Shown here in pieces: positions 9,558 to 18,167 of a stretch of 21,342 nucleotides of DNA. The stretch is from Paramacrobiotus richtersi. Taxonomy: Eukaryota > Tardigrada > Eutardigrada > Parachela > Macrobiotidae. Position 1 is the stretch's first letter. Each line of letters opens with the position of its first letter. The stretch spans positions 1-21,342 of the forward strand of contig JAQGAU010001113.1 of NCBI GenBank assembly GCA_034698045.1. Reading direction: 5' to 3'. The notes under the pieces are model-generated. The model had not been told where the DNA came from. It made no database searches and worked only from the letters and a program-made list of their open reading frames with translations. The translations under genes were made by a program, and so were the position numbers.

Positions 9558-9747
9558 GAACTTGTCTGTGGTGTACTTTTGGGCGACGTGGGCTGTACAG
9601 TGCCAGCAGATGAGCGACATTGTCGATGAACTGGCCAAGCACTCCAAGCTGTTCACTCCCAAGTTCCTAGCCGTGGAAGCGAAAACATTACCTGTATTAT
9701 ACCAGAAATAATCTATTGATGCAGTGCCTGCCTTTGTGTTTATACGG
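9558..9747 (+). pseudogene. Glutaredoxin-3 (PICOT) thioredoxin-domain exon with stop codon
   Basis: Between an acceptor (GTGGTGCAG) and a donor (CGG|GTAAGA at 9748) the frame reads NLSVVYFWATWAVQCQQMSD, then an ELAKH segment. It continues LPVLYQK, a TAA stop (9709-9711) and SIDAVPAFVFIR. This follows the thioredoxin-like domain of glutaredoxin-3, including the monothiol-like WAxxC site and the cis-proline segment VPxFxF. The stop stands exactly where the family has tyrosine (EKYxIxxVP), so it is a nonsense mutation, not an exon end. Glutaredoxin-3 is a cytosolic Fe-S cluster chaperone. This copy cannot make it. Confidence 0.75.
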
Positions 9748-10033
9748 GTAAGACGACAGTATTGTATTTCATGTTTTATACAGTTTTCTAGAACAACCAC
9801 GAGTGATACGGTACATAAAAAATTATGAATGGATAATTTTATTTTAAAATTAATTCGATTGATGCTAGAAGTGAATCAAAATCCTGAAAATTAGGAATTA
9901 GAATAACCTAATATTAAATCACACATTTTGAAAGGGTAGGTTAAAGTTGTGGTATGAATACTGTATTTTTTGGTGATTTGTCTCTTCATTTTTGTTCTTT
10001 TTTAAAATCCATAAATTAATTATTGTGCAAAAA
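9748..10033. other. Decayed intron between the glutaredoxin-3 exons
   Basis: This A/T-rich stretch lies between a retained GTAAGA donor and the next glutaredoxin-3 exon piece. It has no coding potential and no recognised repeat. Confidence 0.5.
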
Positions 10034-10217
10034 GAAGGTGCCACTGCGCTACGGTTTTTCGCGGTAGTAACGCAGTCTGTAGATGCTTGGATTCAGCTCC
10101 CGTCAGCTGTCTGTTACATACGGTTTTTGTAGGATTTGGATAGTTGTCTGCAGGATTTGATTAATTTCGATAAAGCGATGCTGTTTACAAAATTAACAGG
10201 AGCTGACCCGCGTTGCG
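10034..10217 (+). pseudogene. Glutaredoxin-3 linker and glutaredoxin-domain exon with stop codon
   Basis: One frame runs EGATALRFF..., meets TAG at 10130-10132, and continues DLINFDKAMLFTKLTGADPR followed by CG and a donor (TGCG|GTAAGA at 10218). The second half matches the start of a monothiol glutaredoxin domain (L..L....VMLFMKG.P..PRCGFS), with the cysteine of the CGFS active site present at the exon edge. EGA at the beginning matches the family linker after the thioredoxin domain. Order and strand are the same as the preceding exon, so both come from one ancestral gene copy. The upstream acceptor is not clear. Confidence 0.7.
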
Positions 10218-10280
10218 GTAAGAATATTTCGCGTCTTAAAACATTTTTTATGCTCAATGATATTGTTGCTTATTTTGCAG

Positions 10281-10530
10281 GAAAGACGGGAGTTTGTTAA
10301 ACAGCTTTATAGTAAGAACGGACTATTTGGACTCTATAAAGGAATATTTGCCTCCCATGCTGGTGTCGCGGAGACCATTATTCATTTTATGATATACGAA
10401 TCCATCAAAGAACGGATTTTGACGACAAATCTGTGTGTCGCGTATCAAGACCGTACCACTGATGATTTTATCAGGCTCATAAGAGCAGCTGCTACGAGCA
10501 AGGCCGAATACCCGTCTGGATGCACTGTGC
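10281..10530 (+). pseudogene. Mitochondrial carrier (SLC25A33/36-like) exon fragment
   Basis: After a good acceptor (TTATTTTGCAG) the frame reads REFVKQLYSKNGLFGLYKGI, ASHAGVAETIIHFMIYESIK, then FIRLIRAAATSK. This matches the second repeat of pyrimidine-nucleotide carriers of the SLC25A33/36 (Rim2) type, with the GLxGLYKG loop, the SETxIHFxIYE helix and the AAATSK start of the next helix. The family then continues with an AYPHE motif. Here only a garbled AEYPSGC follows and the carrier signature is lost. The flanking halves of the carrier are missing. It would be an inner-membrane transporter if whole; here it is a fragment. Confidence 0.75.
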
Positions 10531-11001
10531 GACACCATTGTCAACCGGAAAAGTCAGCTGAATGAGATTAAGGAGACGCTGCCGGGCCGATTTTCGCATT
10601 TTTGTTAATCCGACATGGCCAGGTACAAACAGCCTAGGTTTTTTTTGAAGATTATCATCTAGGAACAACTGGTGAAGCATTTGATCACCGGGGCGTAGTG
10701 ATAGTCCGATTTTCGTGAAATTTTACCAGCATGTTTTTCATTACGAGGTATGGAGCCCTATTGTTTTTGAACCAAAGTTTTTTGAAAATAGCGAAGTTAT
10801 CAGTCTTTTGGATGCACCGCTGATATCAGACGATACTGACCAGAGCGGAAAGTCCCTTGTGCAATCGAAGACAATCAAAACGAAACTTTCATAAATTATG
10901 TAAATCGGCCCCTTGCTTTTACCAGCATTGTACCGCTCCGGTCTTCATCGCCAGCATCAGCGGAGAGCGATTACCCAGTTAACTGTTCATTTGTATTACA
11001 G
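10531..11001. other. Spacer with one unassigned open segment
   Basis: An open plus-strand frame from 10685 to a stop at 10892-10894 reads FVKFYQHVFHYEVWSPIVFE and EVISLLDAPLISDDTDQSGK. It looks protein-like but I cannot name it. It could be a 5' exon of the JmjC gene just downstream, or another captured fragment. No left transposon terminus was recognised here. Confidence 0.35.
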
Positions 11002-13404
11002 CGGACCTTATCCCACGTTGTCACCGGGCGTGTTTATCGTACGGGATGCTATTTCAGTAGAACTGGAATCCTTCAACCGGAGTTCCCAAGGATTACTAGA
11101 TGTTGTTAATCTTGCACAGCCGGCACAATTTGCTGAGATTGGCGCCGTACTGGTAAGGCATTATGATAACAAAATTCACCGTGAAGCAAGTGATATACAA
11201 ATAAATAATATAGAAAGTATGCCATCCATGTTAGCTGTAGTTGCCGGTATAATAATATTATGTGCAGCTATTTTCTTTGCTTTTATCGTATTATGATTTT
11301 ATTTTAGATTTCTTTCTATGGCAAGAACTGCTCCAAGAATGATTTTTCCAAACGCATGAAGAGTCATTTGGACGCATCAGGAGCCTTGGGAAAACTTGCA
11401 TATCCGGCGAAGCACATCACCAAGAAGACCTGCGTCACTGGTAGCAACGGTTGGCGTCACTCTACCATTTCCCTCGTGCGCTAGACGATTTCCCAAGACA
11501 GTTTCAGGAATCGTGCAACTTTTCAAAGAAGGGTGAGACTTTTTGCTGTTAAGAAATTTGTAGCTAGTTTTATGATTGCGATTTCACGTTGTTGCTTCCT
11601 TTTTAGTCAAATAAACAAAGAAGCAGATGGCCTAAAAATCACCCTGGCCGATCCAAATTCCATTCAAAGATACGAAGAATGTGGAAGTCCGGTCTACTGT
11701 GAAAGTCATGCAGTGGACGTTGGACCGGTGCACGTTTCGACCACGAAGGACGATGAAGTGACATTCACTGGATTTCATCCTGATTTTGATTTGTTCGGAG
11801 TTTCGCCTGTTCCGGAAATTATCTTCGCTAACTACGTCAAAATGGACGGTCTCTCCACCCTTTTTTTATATATCGGCGCGGATCACTCCTACACGCCATT
11901 TCACATCGAAAGTGTAGGTTTAGGATCATGGTTTTATAACTTGGGTAAGAAAAGATTCCTTGAGAACTAAAGACTTGTTTCATGTGTTTTAACTTCTTTC
12001 TGGCTTTAGGCAACGGCGGCCGTGGTGGCGATGATAGCGAAAGCGACGACGGCGGTGACGGCATTAAATATTGGCTCATTGTTCCGCGGAGCCGTTTTTC
12101 GGATGTTTGCCAAGTCTATGGACAAGCAAATGCTGATGGTAAATATTTGTAAGATTTGTTATGCTCCATGTACGATACCGGCAATAATACTGTCTTGCAG
12201 GTTTTACTAGCTGTAAACACGCATTCTTCCACAAGCGGCAGAGTCCGTCCCTTGACGTATTTCGGCGAGCAGGAATCCCAGTATACGTTTTTGTGCAATA
12301 TCCCGGCCAGCTGATGATTTTAAACTGTCATACTCTGCACGAAGTCGTTAACAAAGGAGTGGTTGTTGGCTTGACAAAGAATTACACGGATACTTCGTTT
12401 TGGAAAGTTGATGCCGAGGATTGTGCTTCTATGTCTCATAAAGTAAGACACCAGTCGTTTTCGGTAATACGGTTATAAAAGGTTTGAAGTACAGGGATAT
12501 TTTTTTTATTTTTGGTTTTTAGTGCAATGTTGCCGAGCAGGATCTGGGTTATAAAAACAACTTTTTCAATACCACTCCATACCTGCAATGTTTGCTGGCC
12601 CGCATGAATGCGAAATCTTCGGCTGAGTGTATAAAAATGGACAATGATGCGCTTTCCACGTTACTCGGCGGTTATAATACCGGGGAGGATCAACCTGCGC
12701 CACCTGGCTGGCTGTATGCAACAACGTATTTTGGGAAGCGATACAAACCTATTGGATATGTAAGTATTCGAAGCTGACCAGGGAAGCGAACGTTCAAATA
12801 ACTTTTAAAGATTTTGTTCCGGGTACTTCCCCAGGTACTTCACCGGGTACTTCCCCAGGTACTTCACCGGGTACTTCCCCGTTATGTAGTTATTGAATGT
12901 ATTGTTTTCTGCTACGGTTTTCCAGAGGTTTTGGTGCGCATTGAATGGAGCCAATAACGACGACCAAGATTTATGTCTAACCCAAGTTTTAAAACATTTT
13001 CAGAAAAACTAATTTAGTCGATTTCTATTTATTAACAATATTATTTTTGTTGTTTTGCGTTTCAGGGAATTCCATTCCTGCCCGATTCGAACTTGCCGAG
13101 CAAGGTTGTGGTCCTGTCAGAAATGGAAAATGATTTCGGAAGTATTGAGCCTTCACATTTTGATCTCAGTATGCCACCGCCCCTAGCCGACACTGCGATG
13201 CAAAAGGTCGCGCGATCTCTTGTTCCGCCAGCAGTTTTTCGCTGCAGTATCTGTCCCAGAACTTTTGCAAACGGGGATTCTCTGAAGAAGCATGGAAGGG
13301 ATCATGACGGAAGTAAATGGATGATTTGTCCTAAGTGTTCGAAGAAATTTACTAGAGCTCATAAAGCTGATCATGAGAAGACCTGTAATAAAAAGCGTGC
13401 TTAG
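11002..13404 (+). CDS. JmjC dioxygenase with two C-terminal zinc fingers
   Basis: Well-supported exons are 11607-11944, 12010-12138, 12201-12442, 12523-12759 and 13066-13404, with matching phases and GT-AG borders. The JmjC fold is visible in order: STLFLYIGADHSYTPFHIES, KYWLIVPRSRFSDVC, then RRAGIPVYVFVQYPGQLMIL and HTLHEVVNKG. The Fe(II) ligands of the HxE...H triad are present: His 11902-11904, Glu 11908-11910 and His 12338-12340. A Gly/Asp/Ser-rich loop (12010-12060) interrupts the fold. The C-terminus has one canonical C2H2 finger (C-x2-C-x12-H-x3-H) and one C2HC-like finger ending at 13404. Members demethylate or hydroxylate proteins using 2-oxoglutarate; the fingers suggest DNA targeting (inference). 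Putative 5' exons 11002-11152 and 11308-11532 conflict in frame with the rest, and no start codon is established. The gene converges on the YqaJ gene. Confidence 0.7.
11308..11532 (+). other. 5' exon of the JmjC gene with frame conflict
   Basis: The exon 11308-11532 has an acceptor (TTTATTTTAG) and a donor (GAAGG|GTGAGA). From the upstream exon (ending in phase 0 at 11152) it reads FYGKNCSKNDFSKRMKSHLD and stays open to a TAG at 11482-11484. The downstream exon needs two carried-over bases. That is the other frame, which reads CARRFPKTVSGIVQLFKEG and is open only after a TGA near 11359. One base-scale indel between 11359 and 11484, or an unrecognised 44-nt intron, would explain this. The segment resembles a degenerate zinc finger. 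Confidence 0.45.
12821..12880. repeat. 24-bp intronic minisatellite in the JmjC gene
   Basis: The unit GGGTACTTCCCCAGGTACTT plus CACC is repeated at 12821-12844 and 12845-12868, with a half unit at 12869-12880. Each unit is itself two imperfect 12-mers. It lies in the 306-nt intron 12760-13065, the longest intron among the well-supported JmjC exons. Confidence 0.85.
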
Positions 13405-15188
13405 TTCGAGTTAACATTAGTTTATTCTGTTGATTCATCTTCCGCAACATTCTGCTTTTCGTACAAAAACGGCAAGAAATACCGAAAGAAAATGATGTAA
13501 CTGAACCAAAAACTTTGTCACAAAAGAAGTCCTCTGGAGTAAACACAATTTTCTCAATGAAAACCATTGTATCAACTTTCACAACAAAGTCGCAAAACTT
13601 CAATCCTGTAACAGCCATCTGAGTGATAACTTGGCTAAAGTATGTGTGACTCCGACGTAGCTTCCAACCAGTGACTGAATCTTCTTGTAAGTAGAAGGAG
13701 AAATTATTATTTCTTGAAACTGCTTTCTTAAAAGCGACGTAAGCGGTCAAGAGTTCTTCCACAGGCAATTTCTCTCGTCCCGAAATACAGTCCCATTTAA
13801 AGCGATCGCTTTCCGTAAGAACCTTAACTTCGACTAGACCTGCATCACTTCCGGGTGTCGAGTTCAAAACAATCCGGTCCGGACTGGCTCCGATATATGG
13901 AAAGGCTAAAATCGCATTGGTAAATGAAAATCGTTTTTAAGATCAAAATGCATATGATAAATCTTATAAGAAACCACAAATTACCTGGACAAACGCACAA
14001 TCCGGCTTGTATGACTTCAATCGTAGGCGAATGTGCTCTTTTTGCTGCAAGATAAAGCTGTACTGCTGGCTCTTCTTCTGCGAGTCCTTGCCGCATCTGC
14101 GCTGTAGACCCTCGATCGGAAATTAATGAGCTCAAAAATTCCGGCGTAAATTCTTTAGTCCTGGTGAATATAGAATGAATTTTTGACGCTGTCACGATTT
14201 TCTTCCTGTGCATATGCCATTCCACACTCCCTGACTGCGCCGTTGTCCGTCTGAATAAATCTTCAGCAGATTCCTGAGTAAGCTGGTTCCACGATGACTC
14301 ATAATACAAGAGCAGGTGTAGTGCCGGTAGATGTAGTGCATCCAGTTCTTGTTGGATTCTGTCGCGGATGTAAACCGCGAGTGCATTATCCAGCTCTAAG
14401 GGAAGTGTGATTAACGGTGGTGCCGGCTGGCTACAATGCGGGAAGGTTTCGTGCGTTGTACGCGGTTTAAGTGGAGACGTCTGATTTAGCAGTGCTACCA
14501 AAGGTGTGTTCCTTGCAGAAGACCATTTCACTAGGTTCAAGGCAGCGGTTTCCAAAATATCGATGCTTGCACCAGGGTCGTAGGCCCGCTTTTGAACAGT
14601 GTGGCACGGAACAGCAGCATCCGTTGAAGAACGTACACAAAAGCTAATAAGACTAGGAACCAAACCCCCTGGAGGAGCCTTTCGGGCATTCCAAGCGCAG
14701 GGCTTCGAGGTAGAAGAAGGGAAAACAGGATAATCATCATTCTCAAGATACGTTCGTAGCATGAAAGCAAGAGCGCCGACATGCTTGCAGCTGGCTCCGA
14801 ACAGCTCTTCTCCACCCGTATCCACGCAATCCAAAGGACCGCACTGTCCTGCCGCACACTGGCATTTCCCAAGCACGAGTCGCCCGTTGCTAAATTTCAG
14901 ACTGAGATCATAAACAGTATTTCTCATCTGCGCGGCGCACGCAGATCGAACAAATAGTACGCCGTTTAGACACAGTCGAAATTCCAGGGGAATCCTGATC
15001 TTATTGGCCGAAAACAGAGCCCGAGCATCATCAGGGATGCCTGGGTCGCGAACTGGCAGTGATAAGAGCTCCAAGACACGAGCGGACTTTGAGGAATAAT
15101 TATTATAATAGGATGCGATCTCATTCTCCGATAAACTGCTAAATGGAAAAAGTGCCCGGCTCACCGAATTCAGAGGAATCCAGTCCAT
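13352..15188 (-). CDS. SWIM zinc finger and YqaJ-type nuclease of a DNA transposon
   Basis: The two exons are 13985-15188 and 13352-13905 (donor CCAG|GTAATT, acceptor GATTTTAG, 79-nt intron), giving 585 aa from the ATG at 15188. Residues 109-136 hold a SWIM finger (CQC...CKH). Residues about 320-510 form a YqaJ/lambda-exonuclease fold. It has WHMHRKKIVTASK, MRQGLAEEEPAVQLY, SPDRIV (Asp411) and LVEVK (Glu427, Lys429), the catalytic D-ExK set, then SHTYFSQVITQMAVTG. Such nuclease genes accompany the transposase in ISL2EU-type elements and probably process DNA ends or recombine strands. The residues after KVFG (about 13500) look out of frame. The adjacent frame gives YIIFFRYFLPFLYEK, ends at 13422, and fits the family better. 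A small C-terminal frameshift is therefore likely. The stop at 13352 lies inside the convergent JmjC gene. Confidence 0.8.
13387..13392 (+). promoter_or_regulatory. AATAAA inside the JmjC 3' coding end
   Basis: AATAAA lies 10 bases before the JmjC stop codon. On the other strand AATAAA at 13421-13426 overlaps the alternative YqaJ stop. The two convergent genes thus have closely packed candidate polyadenylation signals in about 40 bp. Confidence 0.4.
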
Positions 15189-15667
15189 GATTAGGGTTTA
15201 AACATATCTTGGAAAAAATACTTCGAAACAAAAACTTTCCCACTATCAGCATTGTGAAGCAAAGAACCTGCCGTCGGGATAGTGGCGCAACGTAGCCGGT
15301 TACGCAAAACGTACTGCGATTTGCTGCGATTATACCTGTACTGCGCTGTGCACGTTACGCCGTTGTCTGAGGGGAAGGTCCCGGGGAAGGCCCAAGTGTT
15401 AATAATATACTAATCGATTCCTTTATGTAGATATGAAACTCGTCGAATGTTTTTTATTTGAAATGAAAATATATTGTACTGCTTGAACATTAATGACATC
15501 GTAAGCTGAGTGTCGAAATAATTGACCATGTTTGAAAACCGAACTTTAATAATGGTATACTTCCGAAACTACAGAACTCTCCAACAAAACAAATCCGCGT
15601 AACAGAAAACAGTAAACTACTGAGAATGGTTTTTTTTGCGTACATTTCCTAACATCGCGCGTATTAA
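15189..15667. other. Intergenic region between transposase and nuclease genes
   Basis: This 479-bp region lies upstream of the YqaJ gene and downstream of the transposase stop. The part nearest 15189 (15240-15400) is rich in ACGT and GCG words and holds a small direct repeat (GGGGAAGG twice at 15374-15393). It presumably serves as the nuclease gene's promoter. The rest is A/T-rich. No TATA box or RNA gene was identified. Confidence 0.4.
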
Positions 15668-17409
15668 TTATTCATCCATAGGAGCCGGCTTCTTCGGAAG
15701 GATTTCCGTCGATGAATTAACAAGAAAAATAATTACCTCCAAAATCTCGTCCAAAAATGGCACGAGAGCCAGTGGAATATTGGGCGAGAGAATCCGAAAA
15801 TCTGTAATTCGGGTTATCGAGCGCTCGACGTGCACACGATGTCGCGCTATATAGTAAGAATTATTCGCTTCCTCCGGAGATAGCTGTGTTCGCTGTCCAA
15901 GGAAATCCGGCACTAGCAGTTTAATTCCTCGGTGAGCTTCTTCAGCCGAAAGTGTAAAACCTTTATCTGCCATTATCGTGTCGCCTGGCTCCAAAATATC
16001 CAGCAATCCACTACGGCTTAGAATAGCTTGGTCACTAATTCCACCAAGAGCTCCACGTGAGATAAATGAAATTTTTGCAGAAGGTGTGATCCCTACCATA
16101 AACTTAACCGTAGCGTGGTGTTTATAATTAGAAAAGGCGTAGGACTGCGTGCCAGGATGCGATGATGTTTCCGTAAAAAGTTCAAAACAGTCCACAATAA
16201 CCCGCACATCACCATATCCAGACGACAAAAACTCAACTGGAGCGTCCAGTTTGACTTGTTCACGCGATGGGAAGTAATCTATCAGCCTTATAACATGAGC
16301 CATAGTGTTAATCCACATTTCAAATATCCGCCCGACCGTCGTTTTGTGGATTTTGAAAATAATTCCTAAGAACTCCATTGTCAGGTCCATGCGCAGTTTG
16401 AACAAAACCAATAGGAACTGGTTTTCTGCAGACAATTTTCTGCGGTCCGGACGAGGAGTGGAATTCTGATGTCTTCTCTGGTTTGAGGCGGCCATCGCAG
16501 GTGCAAATATGTTGCATAGTTCCACAAAAGCTGTGTAATTCACCACGCCAGTCATTCTTCGAAAGACATCGTTCTTGCAGGACTCTAGCTTGTATGCGCC
16601 CAGAATCGGTTCGTCGTCTTCCAGGTACAACAGCTTCTCCAGTTCGGAAATGTGATCATCTCTTGCTTCCAACTCCGCTTCTAGTTCCATATTTTTAGCT
16701 TTGGCTAAGCATAACTGCGTTTCCAGTTCCATAATCTTTTGTTGAAGATTCTCCGGCTGAAGGACAATATCTAGAAAATATTCACCTCATAAAACCATGA
16801 ATCAGTTCAGTAAAATACTCTTTTTAATGAAATTTGACACATAGTTCAATATTAATACAGCAGTTTGTGCACTAATAGTAAAAACGTCCATTTAGGAAAC
16901 AGAACATCTGATGTTTTGTTACTTTACCTCGCTGATCTTGTTCCGCTTGAAGTTCCAGAAGTGAAAAGCTGTCATCCAGGTCCCCAATTTCTTCGGTGCA
17001 TATTCTCTTTTTAACTGGCGAAATATTAATGGATGGTTCTGTAAAATCAGAAACACATATGAGTAACTTAGGAGAAATGCAGACAGTCATTAAAGCACGA
17101 GCTAAACTCGTACATACCAGTGGCCGACTTTCGTTTCTCTGGTGCTGGAAAAACCGTAGGAAAGCCTCCCTTTTTCACTCTCGGTTTCCCTCCTTTAGTT
17201 ACCTCTAGGTTGTGGTCTTCAAAATGGTCGGAACATACACGATCTTGCTGCGCAGGAGCCCATGCTATATCACGTTTGATATTGCGCAGCCAATGGCCGC
17301 GAACGATGCTGGGGTTCTCCGGTATCCTGAAGAAGGAATGGGGTCCAGCTGTACTGCACTTCTGCCCGCTCGTGTTGTTATGACATCCAGGAACACAGCA
17401 ACGTACCAT
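15668..17409 (-). CDS. THAP-domain DDE transposase (DDE_Tnp_4, ISL2EU type)
   Basis: The exons are 17118-17409, 16928-17038 and 15668-16770 (phases 1 and 1), giving 501 aa. I chose the start MVRCCVPGC because the THAP domain begins there. Residues 1-95 are a C2CH THAP finger (CCVPGC...RVCSDHF, then a FPTVFP motif like AVPTIF), which binds the transposon ends in related enzymes. A short acidic linker and a leucine/glutamate coiled coil (about 148-185) follow. Residues about 190-495 are the catalytic domain, with Asp328 in VDCFELF, Asp403 in MADKGF and Glu450 in HRVHVERSI, a full DDE triad. All three exons have canonical splice sites and no stop, so the enzyme looks intact. It should cut and paste the surrounding element in the nucleus, with the nuclease gene downstream as its partner. 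Confidence 0.88.
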
Positions 17410-18067
17410 CTTGACAAATTCAGGCAGGCAGCCGAAGTATTTATTGCACAAAATAATATTTACAGTAGGATATTAATAAACGCGCATCAAAGAAACGAAA
17501 ATAACGCTAGTGGAAAGATATGTGCAGGATATTGGTCCAGTTCTGGTCCAAACAGTGGTCTAACTTTCAGCGCAGTTCACACTGAAAGTAGAGTTAATCG
17601 GTTGCTTACTGCCAGCACTGGTCGCACAAATCAGATAGCGATTTGCGATAGTACAGAGTATTTTTAGAACAATTTCAAAACTTTGGAAAGTCCTTTAAAA
17701 GACTAGATTGATCATTCGGTCCGTGTTGTTTTATTCACTGGTCTTTCGGTCGACAAAATTAGCGTGCCTCAGCGTGTCCCGGTTGGCACGCATCCGAAAT
17801 ACTCTGTCAGTTGCGCAATTTTTTCAGGTTTTTAATGATTTTCGTGGGAGGAGCCAGCTGGGGCAACCAATCAATCCGGACTTGCGTGAGATATCAGTTA
17901 CCGGCTGTTACACAAAAGAGCCGCCGTTTTATCGACTAGCATCCGCTAACTCTGGAGTAAACAAATTTAGGAATGACGTAAGATCTGGGTTGCAAATTTA
18001 TGCTTATAAGACCGCAACCATCAGGCTATTCCTCATGGAATACACGCATTTCATCTTCTAAACTGCA
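17410..18067. other. Spacer between transposase start and defensin promoter
   Basis: It must contain the transposase promoter and, somewhere, the right end of the transposon, but no terminal repeat could be matched by eye to the left side. A 7-bp-stem hairpin (CTTTCAG/CTGAAAG) lies at 17564-17588 and a small repeat (TGGTCCAGTTCTGGTCCA) at 17534-17551. The open frame at 17708-18061 has no recognisable feature. Confidence 0.4.
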
Positions 18068-18124
18068 TTATCTACGGTACAATAGACACTTGCAGGACTT
18101 TCCTTTACCTTGTAGGTGTATAAA
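18068..18124 (+). promoter_or_regulatory. Defensin promoter with GATA-, kappaB- and TATA-like motifs
   Basis: Upstream of the defensin ATG the sequence has TTATCT (AGATAA on the other strand, a GATA site) at 18068-18073. AGGACTTTCC, one base from the Rel/NF-kappaB word GGGACTTTCC, is at 18094-18103, and TATAAA is at 18119-18124. A second TTATCT lies at 18145-18150. Paired GATA and kappaB sites are typical of insect antimicrobial peptide promoters. Motif occurrence is seen; inducibility is inference. Confidence 0.5.
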
Positions 18125-18167
18125 CATAAGACGGCTTGATTGAGTTATCTGACAGTTTCGCCGCATA

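Larger units (their letters stand above)
13352..17409 (-). mobile_element. ISL2EU/PIF-type DNA transposon (two core genes)
   Basis: A THAP-DDE transposase gene followed on the same strand by a SWIM-YqaJ nuclease gene is the hallmark of ISL2EU elements (related to PIF/Harbinger). The span given covers only the coding core. I compared both outer flanks by eye and found no convincing terminal inverted repeats or target duplication, so the true ends are unknown. The plus-strand JmjC-zinc-finger gene abuts or overlaps the nuclease gene's 3' end, so the left terminus probably lies beyond that gene, somewhere left of 11000. Confidence 0.7.

Noticed and set aside
9208-9642. 144-codon minus-strand open frame
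   Set aside because: It is antisense to the Arf and glutaredoxin-3 exons, which have clear family matches on the plus strand; the minus frame has none.
9229-10530. A functional chimeric gene joining Arf, glutaredoxin and carrier exons
   Set aside because: In-frame stops at 9709 and 10130, a mutated DVGGQ motif and unclear exon phases make a working fusion unlikely.
4006-15297. Shared 13-mer GCGCAACGTAGCC at 4006-4018 (complement) and 15285-15297, with a looser relative near 19590
   Set aside because: By my estimate a handful of 13-base matches are expected by chance between two strands of 21 kb, and the sites have no common gene context.
17708-18061. 117-codon plus-strand open frame
   Set aside because: No domain, no composition typical of the neighbouring genes and no splice partners; it overlaps the apparent defensin promoter.
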